62,897 bases of DNA, taken from NCBI GenBank assembly GCA_949841045.1, contig CATKXS010000006.1, positions 1-62,897 on the forward strand, written 5' to 3'. The translations under genes and the position numbers were made by a program. Under the pieces are notes generated by a model, which made no database searches, was not told the DNA's origin, and saw nothing but the letters and a program-made list of their open reading frames with translations. Below are positions 7,636 through 18,100 of the stretch, piece by piece. This stretch comes from an uncultured Clostridia bacterium. GTDB taxonomy: Bacteria > Bacillota > Clostridia > Christensenellales > UBA1242. Numbering within the stretch: position 1 is the first letter of the stretch; each line of letters opens with the position of its first letter.

Positions 7636-8387
7636 GTTTTGAACTTTGTTGGAATATTACAGCTAAGTGTAATCAAGGTTGTAAATATTGTCATAGATTT
7701 TTAGGCTTAGATAATCTTACTATGGAAGAGAATCTTAAGATTTTAAATAATATTATTGAAAGTGGATGTGATAATATTACCTATACTGGTGGAGAAGCTC
7801 TTTTAATAGATTATTTAGAAGAACTTTTATCGATTTCTCATTCACACAAAATAAAAAATAAACTTATTACAAATGGTATTATCTTGACTGAAGAAAGGTT
7901 TTCTGTGATTAAGGATAAGATTGATAAAATAAATCTATCTATTGATAGTTTGAATATGGATACAAATATCCTCTTAGGTAGAGGAGATAGGCATGTCGAA
8001 ATTATAAAAAGTAGAATAGAGATGATAGAGAATAGTAATGTGGAACTATCTATAAATTCTGTTATGACAAAGTTAAATATTTATGATTTATTTGAACTAG
8101 GCGAGTATATATCAGATAAGAATATAAAACAATGGAGAATTTTTAAGTTTATGCCATTAAGAGAGAAGGCAAAAGAGAATGAAGATGAATTTTCAATATC
8201 AAGAGAAATATTTGATGAAAATATAAGAAAACTAAAAGAGATGTTTCCTAAGTTAAATATAGTGACTAGAGATGTTAGTGAGTTTGAAAAACTTTACATA
8301 TTAATACTTGCCAATGGAGATATTTATCAAACTATAGAAGGAAAAGATATTAAAAAAGGAAATGCTCTTAAAGATAAAATTTTCTAA
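7632..8387 (+). CDS. Radical SAM protein
   Basis: A 251-aa radical SAM enzyme. The cluster motif CNQGCKYC (CxxxCxxC) lies at residues about 11-18, and TGGEALL follows. The short barrel has no SPASM-type cysteine cluster at the C-terminus. The ATG at 7632 overlaps the stop of the methyltransferase; the longer open frame upstream lies inside that gene and is discarded. The substrate is unknown. Its neighbours, a U32 protein, a methyltransferase and a decayed second radical-SAM gene, point to a dedicated modification pathway. Confidence 0.82.
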   Translation: MSFELCWNITAKCNQGCKYCHRFLGLDNLTMEENLKILNNIIESGCDNITYTGGEALLIDYLEELLSISHSHKIKNKLITNGIILTEERFSVIKDKIDKINLSIDSLNMDTNILLGRGDRHVEIIKSRIEMIENSNVELSINSVMTKLNIYDLFELGEYISDKNIKQWRIFKFMPLREKAKENEDEFSISREIFDENIRKLKEMFPKLNIVTRDVSEFEKLYILILANGDIYQTIEGKDIKKGNALKDKIF

Positions 8388-8399
8388 AGAGATTATTAA

Positions 8400-8730
8400 A
8401 TGCTTTTGGAATTTAATGGGAGAAGAGTAATTGTTATGATAGGTAGTAATTGTCGTGTCAAATGCTGACACTGCTAAATTTCTTATAGGGGGGGGAGAGA
8501 ACTTTATGAGCTTATTTCAAATCTAAAGAACAAGTATAAGATGCTTATAAACGGAACTGAACCATTAATACATAAGAGTTTTGCCAAGTTATAAACTTGC
8601 GGGATATAAATCCCCAATTACTAATGGGTTGTTTTTTAAGGATAATCTAAATTATCTTGATGAATTGAAAGAAAATGGTGTTGACGAAATTAGAATTTTT
8701 AACCACTTTGATATGGAAAATATTGAATGA
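8400..8730 (+). pseudogene. Decayed second radical SAM gene
   Basis: From the ATG at 8400 the frame reads MLLEFNGRRVIVMIGSNCRV then KC-stop-HC-stop-ISYRGG, with TGA at 8466 and TAA at 8475 inside what would be the CxxxCxxC motif. It continues RELYELISNLKNKYK and INGTEPLIHKSFAKL, hits TAA, and resumes in another frame as YKLAGYKSPITNGL and NYLDELKENGVDEIRIF, stopping at 8730 where the attachment-like repeat begins. There are two stops, one frameshift near 8593, and loss of the 3' half. A G8 tract at 8488-8495 lies in frame and does not cause the shift. Confidence 0.75.
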
Positions 8731-8906
8731 TACGCACAAAATATGCTTAAAATTACGCAAATTAATGCAAAAAATGAAGAAATTGCATAAAAATCAACTT
8801 AATTTTGCATTCAAGTATAACTCCTAAGGGTTAGTCACAGGTTTGAGTCGGCTTGGGAACACTATAAATAAAGAAAGGTCATAGTAAATTATGATTTCTT
8901 TTTTTT
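8721..8906 (+). repeat. Attachment-like repeat, copy 3: left arm, tRNA-Arg 3' half and terminator
   Basis: It is colinear with 1731-1905. The left arm includes AATTAATGCAAAAAATGAAG. The tRNA part at 8821-8864 reads CTCCTAAGGGTTAGTCACAG...TTGGGAACACTA, an Arg-CCT-type anticodon loop through a mutated CCA. A degenerate hairpin with a T run follows at 8871-8906. It truncates the radical-SAM pseudogene and marks the right edge of cargo 2. Confidence 0.65.
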
Positions 8907-9287
8907 ATGTTGTAATATACAATAGGGTTAATGCTTTTTCTTGTATGGAAGGAATTAAGCGGCTGTGAAATTTAAGTGTAAATGTTCGGGCGCAATTCCT
9001 TTTATTTTCAAATTTAACGTCTTTTCAGCATAGTTTTGCAGTAATCGCGATTTTCAATTTAGTTATAGGTAAATGACAAGCTTTAAATTGAGTCTGAGTT
9101 TTGGGAATGGAGAGTTGACGAACTGCACAAAATATTGAGACAGTCTTGTTGAATATGGGTTGACAAATGTTTATCTATATATTAAAATTTAGTTGCATGA
9201 ATTTGCCTTTAAAAGTGAATATGGCGTTTGTGCAGTAAAAATCATATTTAATATAATAAAAGAAAATTTTGATTAAAGGAGTTTTGA
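8907..9287. other. Non-coding region before the giant surface protein
   Basis: No supported gene or RNA was found between the repeat and the promoter at 9160. Past the promoter there is an approximately 93-nt leader with AAAGGAG before the start at 9288. Confidence 0.5.
9160..9188 (+). promoter_or_regulatory. Promoter of the 1806-aa surface protein gene
   Basis: TTGACA (9160-9165), 17-nt spacer, TAAAAT (9183-9188). Confidence 0.7.
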
Positions 9288-12200
9288 ATGAAAAAGATAA
9301 ATAGTACAGCAAAATTTACCTTAATATTTTTAGTGGCTATGATGACTGTTTTTATGTTGGCTGGAATACTATTTAGTACAAATAGTTTTAGTTTTGCCAG
9401 TGAAAACAATTTAAAAGTTGCTGATGAAAATGAAGGGGATGTGGATATATTTCTTTCTGATTTGTCAAATAGTTATCTAACTGCAGGATATTTGCCTAGT
9501 GGTGTTGTTAAAGACCAAACTAATACTGGTGCAATACTTTCAGTAAAGATAGATGGAGCAGCAACCTATTTTAAAAAAGGCCTTTATACTCCAACAGAAA
9601 AAAGGTTTATCTACAATATAAGCAATTTAAATTATAAATACTTTTCTAGTTATATTGGCGTACAAAGCGGGACTTCTGCAACTGGGAAGGCTGTTTTTGG
9701 TATTGATTTATCGAACTCAGCAACAAGCGGTTGGGTCACAAAATATTCAAGTGAAGACATGACTTCAAATGATAGTGCAAAAAATATTCTCGTAAATATA
9801 GAAGGTTATTCTTATATGAGAATTAGAGCGGATTTCGCAAGTGGCACTAGAACAACAGCGCAAGCAGTATGGGCAGATGCTAAATTTACAGACAATGAAT
9901 CAAATGAGTTTAAACATTTGGTTAAATCTGTCGCTGAATATGATGAAATACTAAAAAATGATTTTCAGAATGCTGACTTGTCTAATAAAGATTATGAACT
10001 TGCACTACTTCAACGCAATTATGTAAGCAAGTTTGGAACAAATGGCTATGCCGCTTTGCATAATTACATTTTATCTAATGATAACAATGCTCAAGCATTT
10101 TATTGGCTTTTCAACGATGTAGATGTTCTTAGAATGTATACAACAGGTGGAGTGCCAGAAAATGTTGATATTTATAAGAAAAATAGTACATATAATTTAG
10201 CAAGTTGGTCAAATTCTTTAAGAGTATTGACAAGTCTATACACAGCTTATAAAGATGACCTTGCAGATGATAGTCTTTCAGAACTTGGAAATCGTAGAGG
10301 GGACATTTATCAAAAGATGATGATTTCTCTTTCACTCACACATTCAAAGAGGGTTCGTTTTTGGATTTATGACATGGGTCCAAACATGGAATTTAATAAT
10401 ACAAGCAATGATTCAAATGCGGTTGTAAGATATGCAGTTTTTAAAAAGATGTGGCTTGCTGGCAAACTAGACAACAAAGTGTTTGAGAATATCGAAGTTG
10501 AAGAAATGCGTTTAATTATGAACACTTTGCTTCCAGATAATGAAATAGAATGGCTTTTGGATTATTGGCAATGGAAGGGGACTAAAGGACCTTATTCACA
10601 TATGGCATATTTGCACGCTTGGGAATTTTGGTCAGGTGCTCCTCAATTTTATGACCCAGCAAAAAAAGATTATTATTATGAAAAATATAGATTAGATGGT
10701 TATGGAATTGAATATAAGAAATATATAACACATGGATGGATGATGTTTGAAACAGGTGGTGTTTGCTGGAACATGTCAAACATGGGTTCAAATATGACAG
10801 CTGTTTGGGGACACCCATCAACACCTCTTGGACAATCAGGTTATGTAGAACATGTGGCTTATGCAGATTATTATAAAAATGCAAATGGTGAAGGATATTG
10901 GGCATTGACAAATGATGTCTTTGGCTGGATAAACACAAACTTTAGAAACTTCAATAATCTTGGAAGCGCTGGCGGTTGGTATACCTCAAGAGCAATGCTT
11001 GACTGGGGAACAGGTTCTTACACAAGTTTTCAAAGCGGAACTTATTTGATTTTAGCTCAAGCAGCAATGAATGATTTCGCTAATTATGAAAAAGCAAAAG
11101 AATTAAATATACTAGCCGGAATTTATTCAGACGACCTTGTAAAACAAGAAGAAATTTATCGTCAAGCATTGAATGCTCAAAAGATAAATCTAGATTCTTG
11201 GTTTGGAATTATCAATAACTATGTAGCACAGCAGAAATCGGGTGAAGATTTTATAAATCTTGCAAGAGAACTTGCTGATGCTTTAAAATATTATCCTCTC
11301 CCTATGTATGATATGATGAGATTGATTGCTAGATATGCCTCTCAACCTGAATATTTGGCAGTTATTAATATGATTCAAGCGGAAAATTTGAAACTTGCAA
11401 GTAAAGCAATAGAATCGCAAGTTTTGCAATCAAACATTACAAGAATAATGGCAAATTATTTGCTTGGAAGAGTGGATACAGAAGTAGCTAAATTTGAGTT
11501 TGATGGTGATGGCGCTGGCACATTATCTCTTGGAAATATGTATGAAACCTCTCAGCCAACTTGGGAATATAGCTTAGATGGCGGAAATAATTGGATTATA
11601 ACCGATGAAAAAGTTCTTCAATTGACAAGTGAACAAGTTGAACTTATCAATACAGAGGACGATATTAAAGTGCATATTATTGGAACTGAAAGAACAGAAA
11701 AAAATACTTATGTTATTGATATAACAAAATCAAATGCTCCAACAGGTTTTTATGTAAATGACTGGGAAAACAAAGTTTTCGGACTTGACGAGGCTATGGA
11801 TTGGAGATTTAAGGGCGACCTCTCTTGGACTAGATATTCAAAACAGCAGCCAGATTTAACGGGTGATAAAATAATAGAAATCAGAAGACGAGCAACAGGT
11901 ACAGTGATGGCAAGTGACGAGGCAAGCTATACACTAACTTCTGCTGGTGAAGACGACTCTCTGAAAAAATATATTCCAATAAAACATTTATCTATATATG
12001 ATGTTTCATCTGAAGCTATAAAAAATCAGGGTGATGCAAAAAATATTATAGATGGAAATTATAATACAAGGTGGCACTCCGACTGGAACGGAAATGATAG
12101 AGAAAGATATATTATTATAGAATTTAGTCAAGCGTTTGCTCTCACCGGTATGGACTATATACCTGCTGGTGGTGGTAACGGGAAAATCCTTCAAGGCAAG

Positions 12201-14708
12201 ATTTATGGAAGTGGAACAGGCGAGGAGTGGACAGAGATTGCAAGTGTAGATTGGCAAAACAATGAAGATTTGAAATCTGTAGAATTTTTAAATAATGAAT
12301 TAAAATTGAAGTATATAAAAATTGTGGGCGAAAAATGCTCTGGAAGCAAAAGTTTTATAAGTGGAAGAATGTTTAATTTCTATCATAATGAAATTGCTTC
12401 TGCAAATGATAAGCCTACGGCAGCTTTGGAATATAGTACAAAAACGCTCACTAATGGTGATGTTACAGTAAATTTAGTAAACTCAAGTGCAAGTATTATT
12501 GTGACTAATAATAATGCGAGGACTTCTTATACATTTACAAAAAATGGAAGCTTTACTTTTGAATTTAAAGACGCAAATGGGCTAACTGGTTCTGCAACAG
12601 CTGTTGTAGACTGGATTGATAGAAAAGCGCCTACTGCTGAGGCAAGCTATAGTACAACTGACAAGACTAAAAATAATGTCGTTGTGACATTAACTTTCAG
12701 TGAAGATGTTGTAATAAACAATAATGGAGGCAGCAACACATACACATTTACATCAAATGGTGAGTTTACCTTCTACTTTACTGACAAAGCGGGAAATCAG
12801 GGCTCTTACACCGCGAAAGTGTCAAATATATATAACACTCGACCTAATATTATAAAAAAGGAATTCAACACGACTGAACCCACTAAAGATGATGTTATAG
12901 TTACATTCACTCTTGATAGAGCGGTTAGAGAATATTCTACTTTAACTTATAGCGAAACTTTTACTTATACATTTACAAGCAATACTTCACGAATCTTTAT
13001 TTTCTACGATGAACTTGGCAACAGTATTGCAAATCAAGTTAATGTAAGTTGGATAGATAGGACACCTCCAATTGGAAATATAGTTTATAGCACGCTTAAT
13101 CCAGCAAATAAAGTTACTGCATATATTGAATTTAATGAAGTGAATGTATCCATCATAAATAATGGAGGTCAAAATTCATATACTTTTACTGAAAATGATG
13201 AGTTTACTTTTGAATTTGTAGATAGAGCAGGCAACAAGAATACTGCAACGGCAAGAGTAAATTGGATTGACAAGACCGTTTATGCACCTGAAATTATTTA
13301 TAGTACTACAACTTTTACAAATAAAAATGTAACAGCTTCTCTTAGAGTTGATGGAAAAATAATTGATACTTTTGTCTTTGAAGAGAATGGAAAACATGTT
13401 TTCAATTATACTCAAAATGGAAATACTTATTCTGCAACAGCACTAGTAAGTTGGATTGATAAAACAGTGCCAACTGCAACAATCACTTATAGTACATTAA
13501 ATTGGTCTAGATTTGATATAACAGCTTCGGTGGCATTTGATGAAACAGATGTAGTAATAACTAATAATAGAGGCTTAAACACTTATACATTCAGTGAAAA
13601 TGGAACTTTTGAATTTTCATTTAGAGATAAGGCTGGAAATGTAGGTACAGCTTTGGCAAAAGTTACCTGGATTTATAAAAGTGTTCCTAAAGCAATTATT
13701 TCTTACAATATAACTCAAAAAACAAATAAAAATGTAATAGCAAGTGTTGTTGATTTTGAACGTCCTGAAAATGTTGAGGAAAATTCTTTCAATATTTACA
13801 AAAAGTCTATAACCATGACTAATAATTTTGGAAGCAAAAATCATACTTTCACTGACAATGGAACGTTCACATTTGAGTTTGTGGATGGAGCTGGAAATGA
13901 AGGTAGGGCAGTTGCCGCTGTTGATTGGATTGACAAAGTTGTTCCAACCGCAAAATTAGATTACAGTACTTATGACATTACTAGAGACCCTGTAAAAGTT
14001 GTCATAACTTTCGATAAAGAAAATGTGGAGATTTTAAACAATAACGGTTTAAATAGCATTACATTTGAGGATAATGGCACTTATACTTTTGAATTTGTAG
14101 ATGAACTTGGCAATTTAGGTTCTGCAGAAGCAGTTGTCAATTGGATAAACAAAAAGTTACCTGTGGTAAACATTGTTTATGATATAACTGAAAAAACAAA
14201 TAAAGATGTTGTTGCGACAATTTCTTTTGAAGAGAGTGATGATGTTGTCATTGTAAACAATGATGGAAACAACAGTTATACTTTTACTGAAAACGGTACA
14301 TTCACATTTGAGTACGTTTATGGAGATGGAAATTTTGCAAGTATAACTGCTGAAGTGACTTGGATTAAAAAGAACATTACTATTAAATATTATGAAAGCG
14401 ATAATTTAGTAAATGAAGATGTAATTTCTTTTGGTTCTGGTTATCAAATATTATTTAAAGCAAATGAATATAAAGATAAAGAATTTCTTTATTGGATAAG
14501 CGGAGAACAAATTTATCGCGAGGGTGATATTTTAAGTCTTGACGATGACCTAGTATTGAATGCTGTATATAAAAATATAAATGACAATACTGAAGGCGAT
14601 TCTGAAAAGACTAATATCGGTTTGATAGCAGGAATAACTGTTGGTGCAGTTGCTTTAGTAGGTGTTATAGTTATAGTAGCAATTGTAATAAAAAAGAAAC
14701 ATAAATAA
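9288..14708 (+). CDS. Giant secreted, membrane-anchored multidomain protein (NPCBM, F5/8C, Ig-like repeats)
   Basis: An 1806-aa protein. A signal peptide (about 1-38) precedes an NPCBM-like carbohydrate-binding region (about 45-205). A central domain of about 500 residues carries GGVCW (Cys493), a His in EHVAYADY (His522) and an Asp in LTND (Asp543), an order and spacing like the Cys-His-Asp of transglutaminase-like enzymes. An F5/8C (discoidin) domain follows at about 890-1035, then nine repeats of about 70 residues ending in WIDK (about 1042-1690), a bacterial-repeat/InlB-like module, and a C-terminal helix (about 1772-1800) with a KKKHK tail but no LPXTG. It probably sits on the surface and binds host or cell glycans. 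Enzyme activity is a guess from the triad. Confidence 0.72.
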   Translation: MKKINSTAKFTLIFLVAMMTVFMLAGILFSTNSFSFASENNLKVADENEGDVDIFLSDLSNSYLTAGYLPSGVVKDQTNTGAILSVKIDGAATYFKKGLYTPTEKRFIYNISNLNYKYFSSYIGVQSGTSATGKAVFGIDLSNSATSGWVTKYSSEDMTSNDSAKNILVNIEGYSYMRIRADFASGTRTTAQAVWADAKFTDNESNEFKHLVKSVAEYDEILKNDFQNADLSNKDYELALLQRNYVSKFGTNGYAALHNYILSNDNNAQAFYWLFNDVDVLRMYTTGGVPENVDIYKKNSTYNLASWSNSLRVLTSLYTAYKDDLADDSLSELGNRRGDIYQKMMISLSLTHSKRVRFWIYDMGPNMEFNNTSNDSNAVVRYAVFKKMWLAGKLDNKVFENIEVEEMRLIMNTLLPDNEIEWLLDYWQWKGTKGPYSHMAYLHAWEFWSGAPQFYDPAKKDYYYEKYRLDGYGIEYKKYITHGWMMFETGGVCWNMSNMGSNMTAVWGHPSTPLGQSGYVEHVAYADYYKNANGEGYWALTNDVFGWINTNFRNFNNLGSAGGWYTSRAMLDWGTGSYTSFQSGTYLILAQAAMNDFANYEKAKELNILAGIYSDDLVKQEEIYRQALNAQKINLDSWFGIINNYVAQQKSGEDFINLARELADALKYYPLPMYDMMRLIARYASQPEYLAVINMIQAENLKLASKAIESQVLQSNITRIMANYLLGRVDTEVAKFEFDGDGAGTLSLGNMYETSQPTWEYSLDGGNNWIITDEKVLQLTSEQVELINTEDDIKVHIIGTERTEKNTYVIDITKSNAPTGFYVNDWENKVFGLDEAMDWRFKGDLSWTRYSKQQPDLTGDKIIEIRRRATGTVMASDEASYTLTSAGEDDSLKKYIPIKHLSIYDVSSEAIKNQGDAKNIIDGNYNTRWHSDWNGNDRERYIIIEFSQAFALTGMDYIPAGGGNGKILQGKIYGSGTGEEWTEIASVDWQNNEDLKSVEFLNNELKLKYIKIVGEKCSGSKSFISGRMFNFYHNEIASANDKPTAALEYSTKTLTNGDVTVNLVNSSASIIVTNNNARTSYTFTKNGSFTFEFKDANGLTGSATAVVDWIDRKAPTAEASYSTTDKTKNNVVVTLTFSEDVVINNNGGSNTYTFTSNGEFTFYFTDKAGNQGSYTAKVSNIYNTRPNIIKKEFNTTEPTKDDVIVTFTLDRAVREYSTLTYSETFTYTFTSNTSRIFIFYDELGNSIANQVNVSWIDRTPPIGNIVYSTLNPANKVTAYIEFNEVNVSIINNGGQNSYTFTENDEFTFEFVDRAGNKNTATARVNWIDKTVYAPEIIYSTTTFTNKNVTASLRVDGKIIDTFVFEENGKHVFNYTQNGNTYSATALVSWIDKTVPTATITYSTLNWSRFDITASVAFDETDVVITNNRGLNTYTFSENGTFEFSFRDKAGNVGTALAKVTWIYKSVPKAIISYNITQKTNKNVIASVVDFERPENVEENSFNIYKKSITMTNNFGSKNHTFTDNGTFTFEFVDGAGNEGRAVAAVDWIDKVVPTAKLDYSTYDITRDPVKVVITFDKENVEILNNNGLNSITFEDNGTYTFEFVDELGNLGSAEAVVNWINKKLPVVNIVYDITEKTNKDVVATISFEESDDVVIVNNDGNNSYTFTENGTFTFEYVYGDGNFASITAEVTWIKKNITIKYYESDNLVNEDVISFGSGYQILFKANEYKDKEFLYWISGEQIYREGDILSLDDDLVLNAVYKNINDNTEGDSEKTNIGLIAGITVGAVALVGVIVIVAIVIKKKHK

Positions 14709-14809
14709 AATGTTTTGTTAAATAAAGAACGCTAGTTTAGTCAACATTTTTGAAATTTGCGAAAAAAAGTTTGATAAATCTCACGTTATTCTTACGTTCA
14801 TAAATAAAA

Positions 14810-14840
14810 AAGAACTCTTTAGCTAAAGAGTTCTTTTTTT
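14810..14840 (+). terminator. Terminator after the 1806-aa protein gene
   Basis: AAGAACTCTTTAGCTAAAGAG and its complement form a nearly perfect palindrome followed by eight T. Confidence 0.8.
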
Positions 14841-14849
14841 TGTTTTTTA

Positions 14850-15030
14850 AATTGTAAGTTATCCTTTAATATGGCAAGCAATTATTTATCTTTATTTTAT
14901 CATATACTCTTTAAAAATGAAAAAATTAGTGACATAAATTTAAAATTGGGCATGGAATTTTTGACATTGTAATTAAAATATATTATAATTCTTAGTATAA
15001 AAGTGGTTAGAAATAACAAAATTTATTATA
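14850..15030 (+). repeat. Intergenic repeat A, copy 2, in the M60 gene leader
   Basis: It begins AATTGTAAGTTATCC and is colinear with 1540-1730. Here it spans the promoter of the M60 gene, so copy 1 may be a displaced promoter/leader whose gene has been lost. Confidence 0.6.
14960..14988 (+). promoter_or_regulatory. Promoter of the M60 protease gene
   Basis: TTGACA (14960-14965), 17-nt spacer, TATAAT (14983-14988). Confidence 0.75.
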
Positions 15031-15115
15031 ACATAAATTTTGTAAGTCACTTTTTACAAATTGGCTTTAGAAATTTACTTTGATTATGTTGAAAAATTAT
15101 TAATAAGGAGAATTT

Positions 15116-18100
15116 ATGGTGGATAAAAAGCAAACTTCATCAAATAAAAGTCTATCAAAATCCAGTACAATTAAACCTACAACTGGGACTAAAACTAATT
15201 CTACAATTAAATCAAATGATAAAACGAGTGCGGCTTCAAATAGTTCGATTAACGTAAATAGTTTAAAAGTTCAAGCTAAATCAAAGCCTTCGGCTGATAC
15301 GGCGACCTCAATACATACTTCGACAAGCCAAACTTCTAGAGCAAATAATAAAAACAAAAAGAGCAATATCGCAATTTCGATAATTGCTTGTATATTGGTT
15401 GTAACCTTAATAATAGGTATGCCTATAGGTTTTAAATTTGGCAATAGGGGTGAAAAGGTTATCCGTCTTTTGCCATCACAAACCGTTTCAATCAATAAGC
15501 CAACATCAAAAGACAAAGTTGTGCTTGGGCAGGTAGAACCTGACGATTCTCTCCTTGAAAATGTTTTTAAGAATGAGTATGCGTCTACTACTGCAGTTGG
15601 TTATTATGGCAAAGTGACAAACAGCAATGTTGAAAGAGTTAAAGCTGACACGGTTAAACAAAGTGAAGGTCGTGCTTCAGTTTATCCAACTTTCGGAAGG
15701 AATTTGAGTGCAAGTGCTGAGGAGAAGAATGCAATTATTGGGGAATCTAGTTACTTAACTGCGACTGGTACTGCAAATGCTGGTGGCGGAAATTATCGAT
15801 GGATAAATGAAAGCGGTTATCTCTTTAATGGCACAACTTCTGCGCCAGAGGCTACTGGCAGACGCCTTTACAAGCACACAGCGTCAAACGGTCTTTATCA
15901 TGGAAATGTTTCTGATGATGAGTCAGGTGTTGAAAAGGTAGTCACTATAAAACCTCGTGGTTATAATGGTTATAGTGTTACAGGTATATACGCTCCAGCT
16001 GGTGAAGTTATAAAAATTCAATTAAGCGAAGCGGATATGAACGCCACAGGTGGAATTGTTGTGCATATTGGTCAGGCTCTTTACAATGGTCAGGCAAACA
16101 ATATTTGGGCAGGTAAGCCTATGCCACGTATGCCACACTTATTAAACACTTTGACTATAAGTAAGGATACCGCAACCTACGATGAAAACACTGGCTTATG
16201 GACTGGTTATGTTGGCTCTTTCCTTGGTGGACCGATATATATTAGAAACGAAAATGTTGCATATACTGCTACAATTTCAGGTGGTGTTGAGTATTTACAT
16301 TTCATTTTAGGTTATACCACTAAAGAAGAATTTAACAGAATAAAAGAAAACTGTTCTGCGCCATATTTTGATTTAGAGGTGTGGAATTATGGAGTGCTTC
16401 ACTCTGGTTCTAAAATTTATGCACAACGTTTCTCTTACGATGAGCTTTATAAAGCTGCAATTCTTTGGGAAAAAGTATCTTCTGTAACAACCACTGGTTC
16501 AAGTCAAGGAATTGTATTCCTTTATGAACCATTTGTTGCCGCAGGTGCAGCTGTTGCATTCCCAGGACGCAGGTCCGTTAACTGTCCAGAAGGGTGGATG
16601 AGTAATTCACTTAATTATAATGGTATAGTTACATCGGGTGCTTGGGGTAATTTCCATGAATATCATCATAATTTTCAAGGCTATGGTGTAGGAAATGGCG
16701 GTGAAGTTACAAATAATGCAATGACGCTTGTCTCTTATGCGTTATTTACTAAGATTTCTTCTAAAAGAGGTATTTCGAGTTTTGGTGCGCAAGGATTGGG
16801 AGGTTGGAACAACTATACGAGTGCAACCTGGGCGCTTGAGGAAACTTTAAAAATAGCACGTCCAAATGTGTCTCCAAGCAATGGAAATCAGGGCCTTGCA
16901 TTATATGCTACATTACTCCATAACTTCGGACCCGATGATTTTATTAAAGCAAAGGTTGCAGGTGGCGGACAATCTTACGCAGCATATATGAATGCTTGGC
17001 AGAAAGTAACGCATAACAACATGTATTACTATTTTAACAACATTCTTAAGGGAACGGGAATCTCCAATAATGCAGATTCATCTTACCCAATGTTTGTTCC
17101 TGTTTCATGTGTATATCAAACTGGCAGGAGTTATATGTATGATGGGCAGAAGAAATATATAAAAACAATGCAACCATATATGATTACTCATGATGAGCCA
17201 TTTAAAATTGACCTTAGTCGCTATAATGCACCAAACGGTCAGTATGCGAGTGGAAGTGTGGTTATCCCAGATGGTTTTAGTTATAGAATAAAGAGTGTGA
17301 CTAAGCCTGCACATGGTTCAATCAGTATTGATGGTAAATACAATCTCACCTATACACCTAACAATAATGATAAGAGTATTTATTCTGGTCAGATAGTTGT
17401 GACGCTTGAAATCACAAAGAATGATGGTGCGTTTAAAGTTGATGATGTCGATTTGATACTCGAATTTGAATTGTCACGTGAAATGAACAAGATGACTTTG
17501 GAAAGAACGACCTATACTTATTCTGTTGACAATATGTATACTGATGCGCAAACTGCATTTGAAAAGAATTTTAAAGGGTACGACACAGTAGACGAAAAAT
17601 ACAACCATTCTAACCCAACACAGAATTGCAACACTGATATTTGGTTCTATCCAGATACTGAGGAAAATAGAACTAAGTATCCTAATGCTCCAGAAAATTA
17701 TTTCATACACGATAACACTATTGAAGTTATAGACGGCAAACTTTATTTTGAAAATGAGGGTAAGTATAGAATTTATCTTCGTGGTCGAACGAATTGCGCG
17801 CTCTATTATTCAATAGACGGTGGGACAAATTATCAGCTTGGTGCCAAGATAAATGATACAACTGCACCAAATAAAAGTTATCTTTTCCGAGATGGTCACC
17901 CAGTGGCAAGTGTAAACGACAGCAATACTTATTTTGACTTAGAACTTGAAGCTAACAGCTGGGTTTATATTAAGGAAATACTTATTGTTCAAACTTCATC
18001 TTCAAGTTTTATAGGTGTAGGAATGAGACAGTGGACTCAAACTATGTTTACTATGGTTGAAACACATTATAATTCGTCAAACCAGGAAGTTGAAAGTGAA

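Larger units (their letters stand above)
14709..15115. other. Intergenic region between the two surface-protein genes
   Basis: It contains a terminator (14810-14840), intergenic repeat A copy 2 (14850-15030), a sigma-A promoter (14960-14988) and an approximately 120-nt leader ending in AAGGAG. No gene is seen. Confidence 0.6.

Noticed and set aside
8488..8495. G8 tract as cause of the radical-SAM frameshift
   Set aside because: The frame runs straight through the tract (SYRGGRELYELI). The true shift lies near 8593 and stops occur before the tract.
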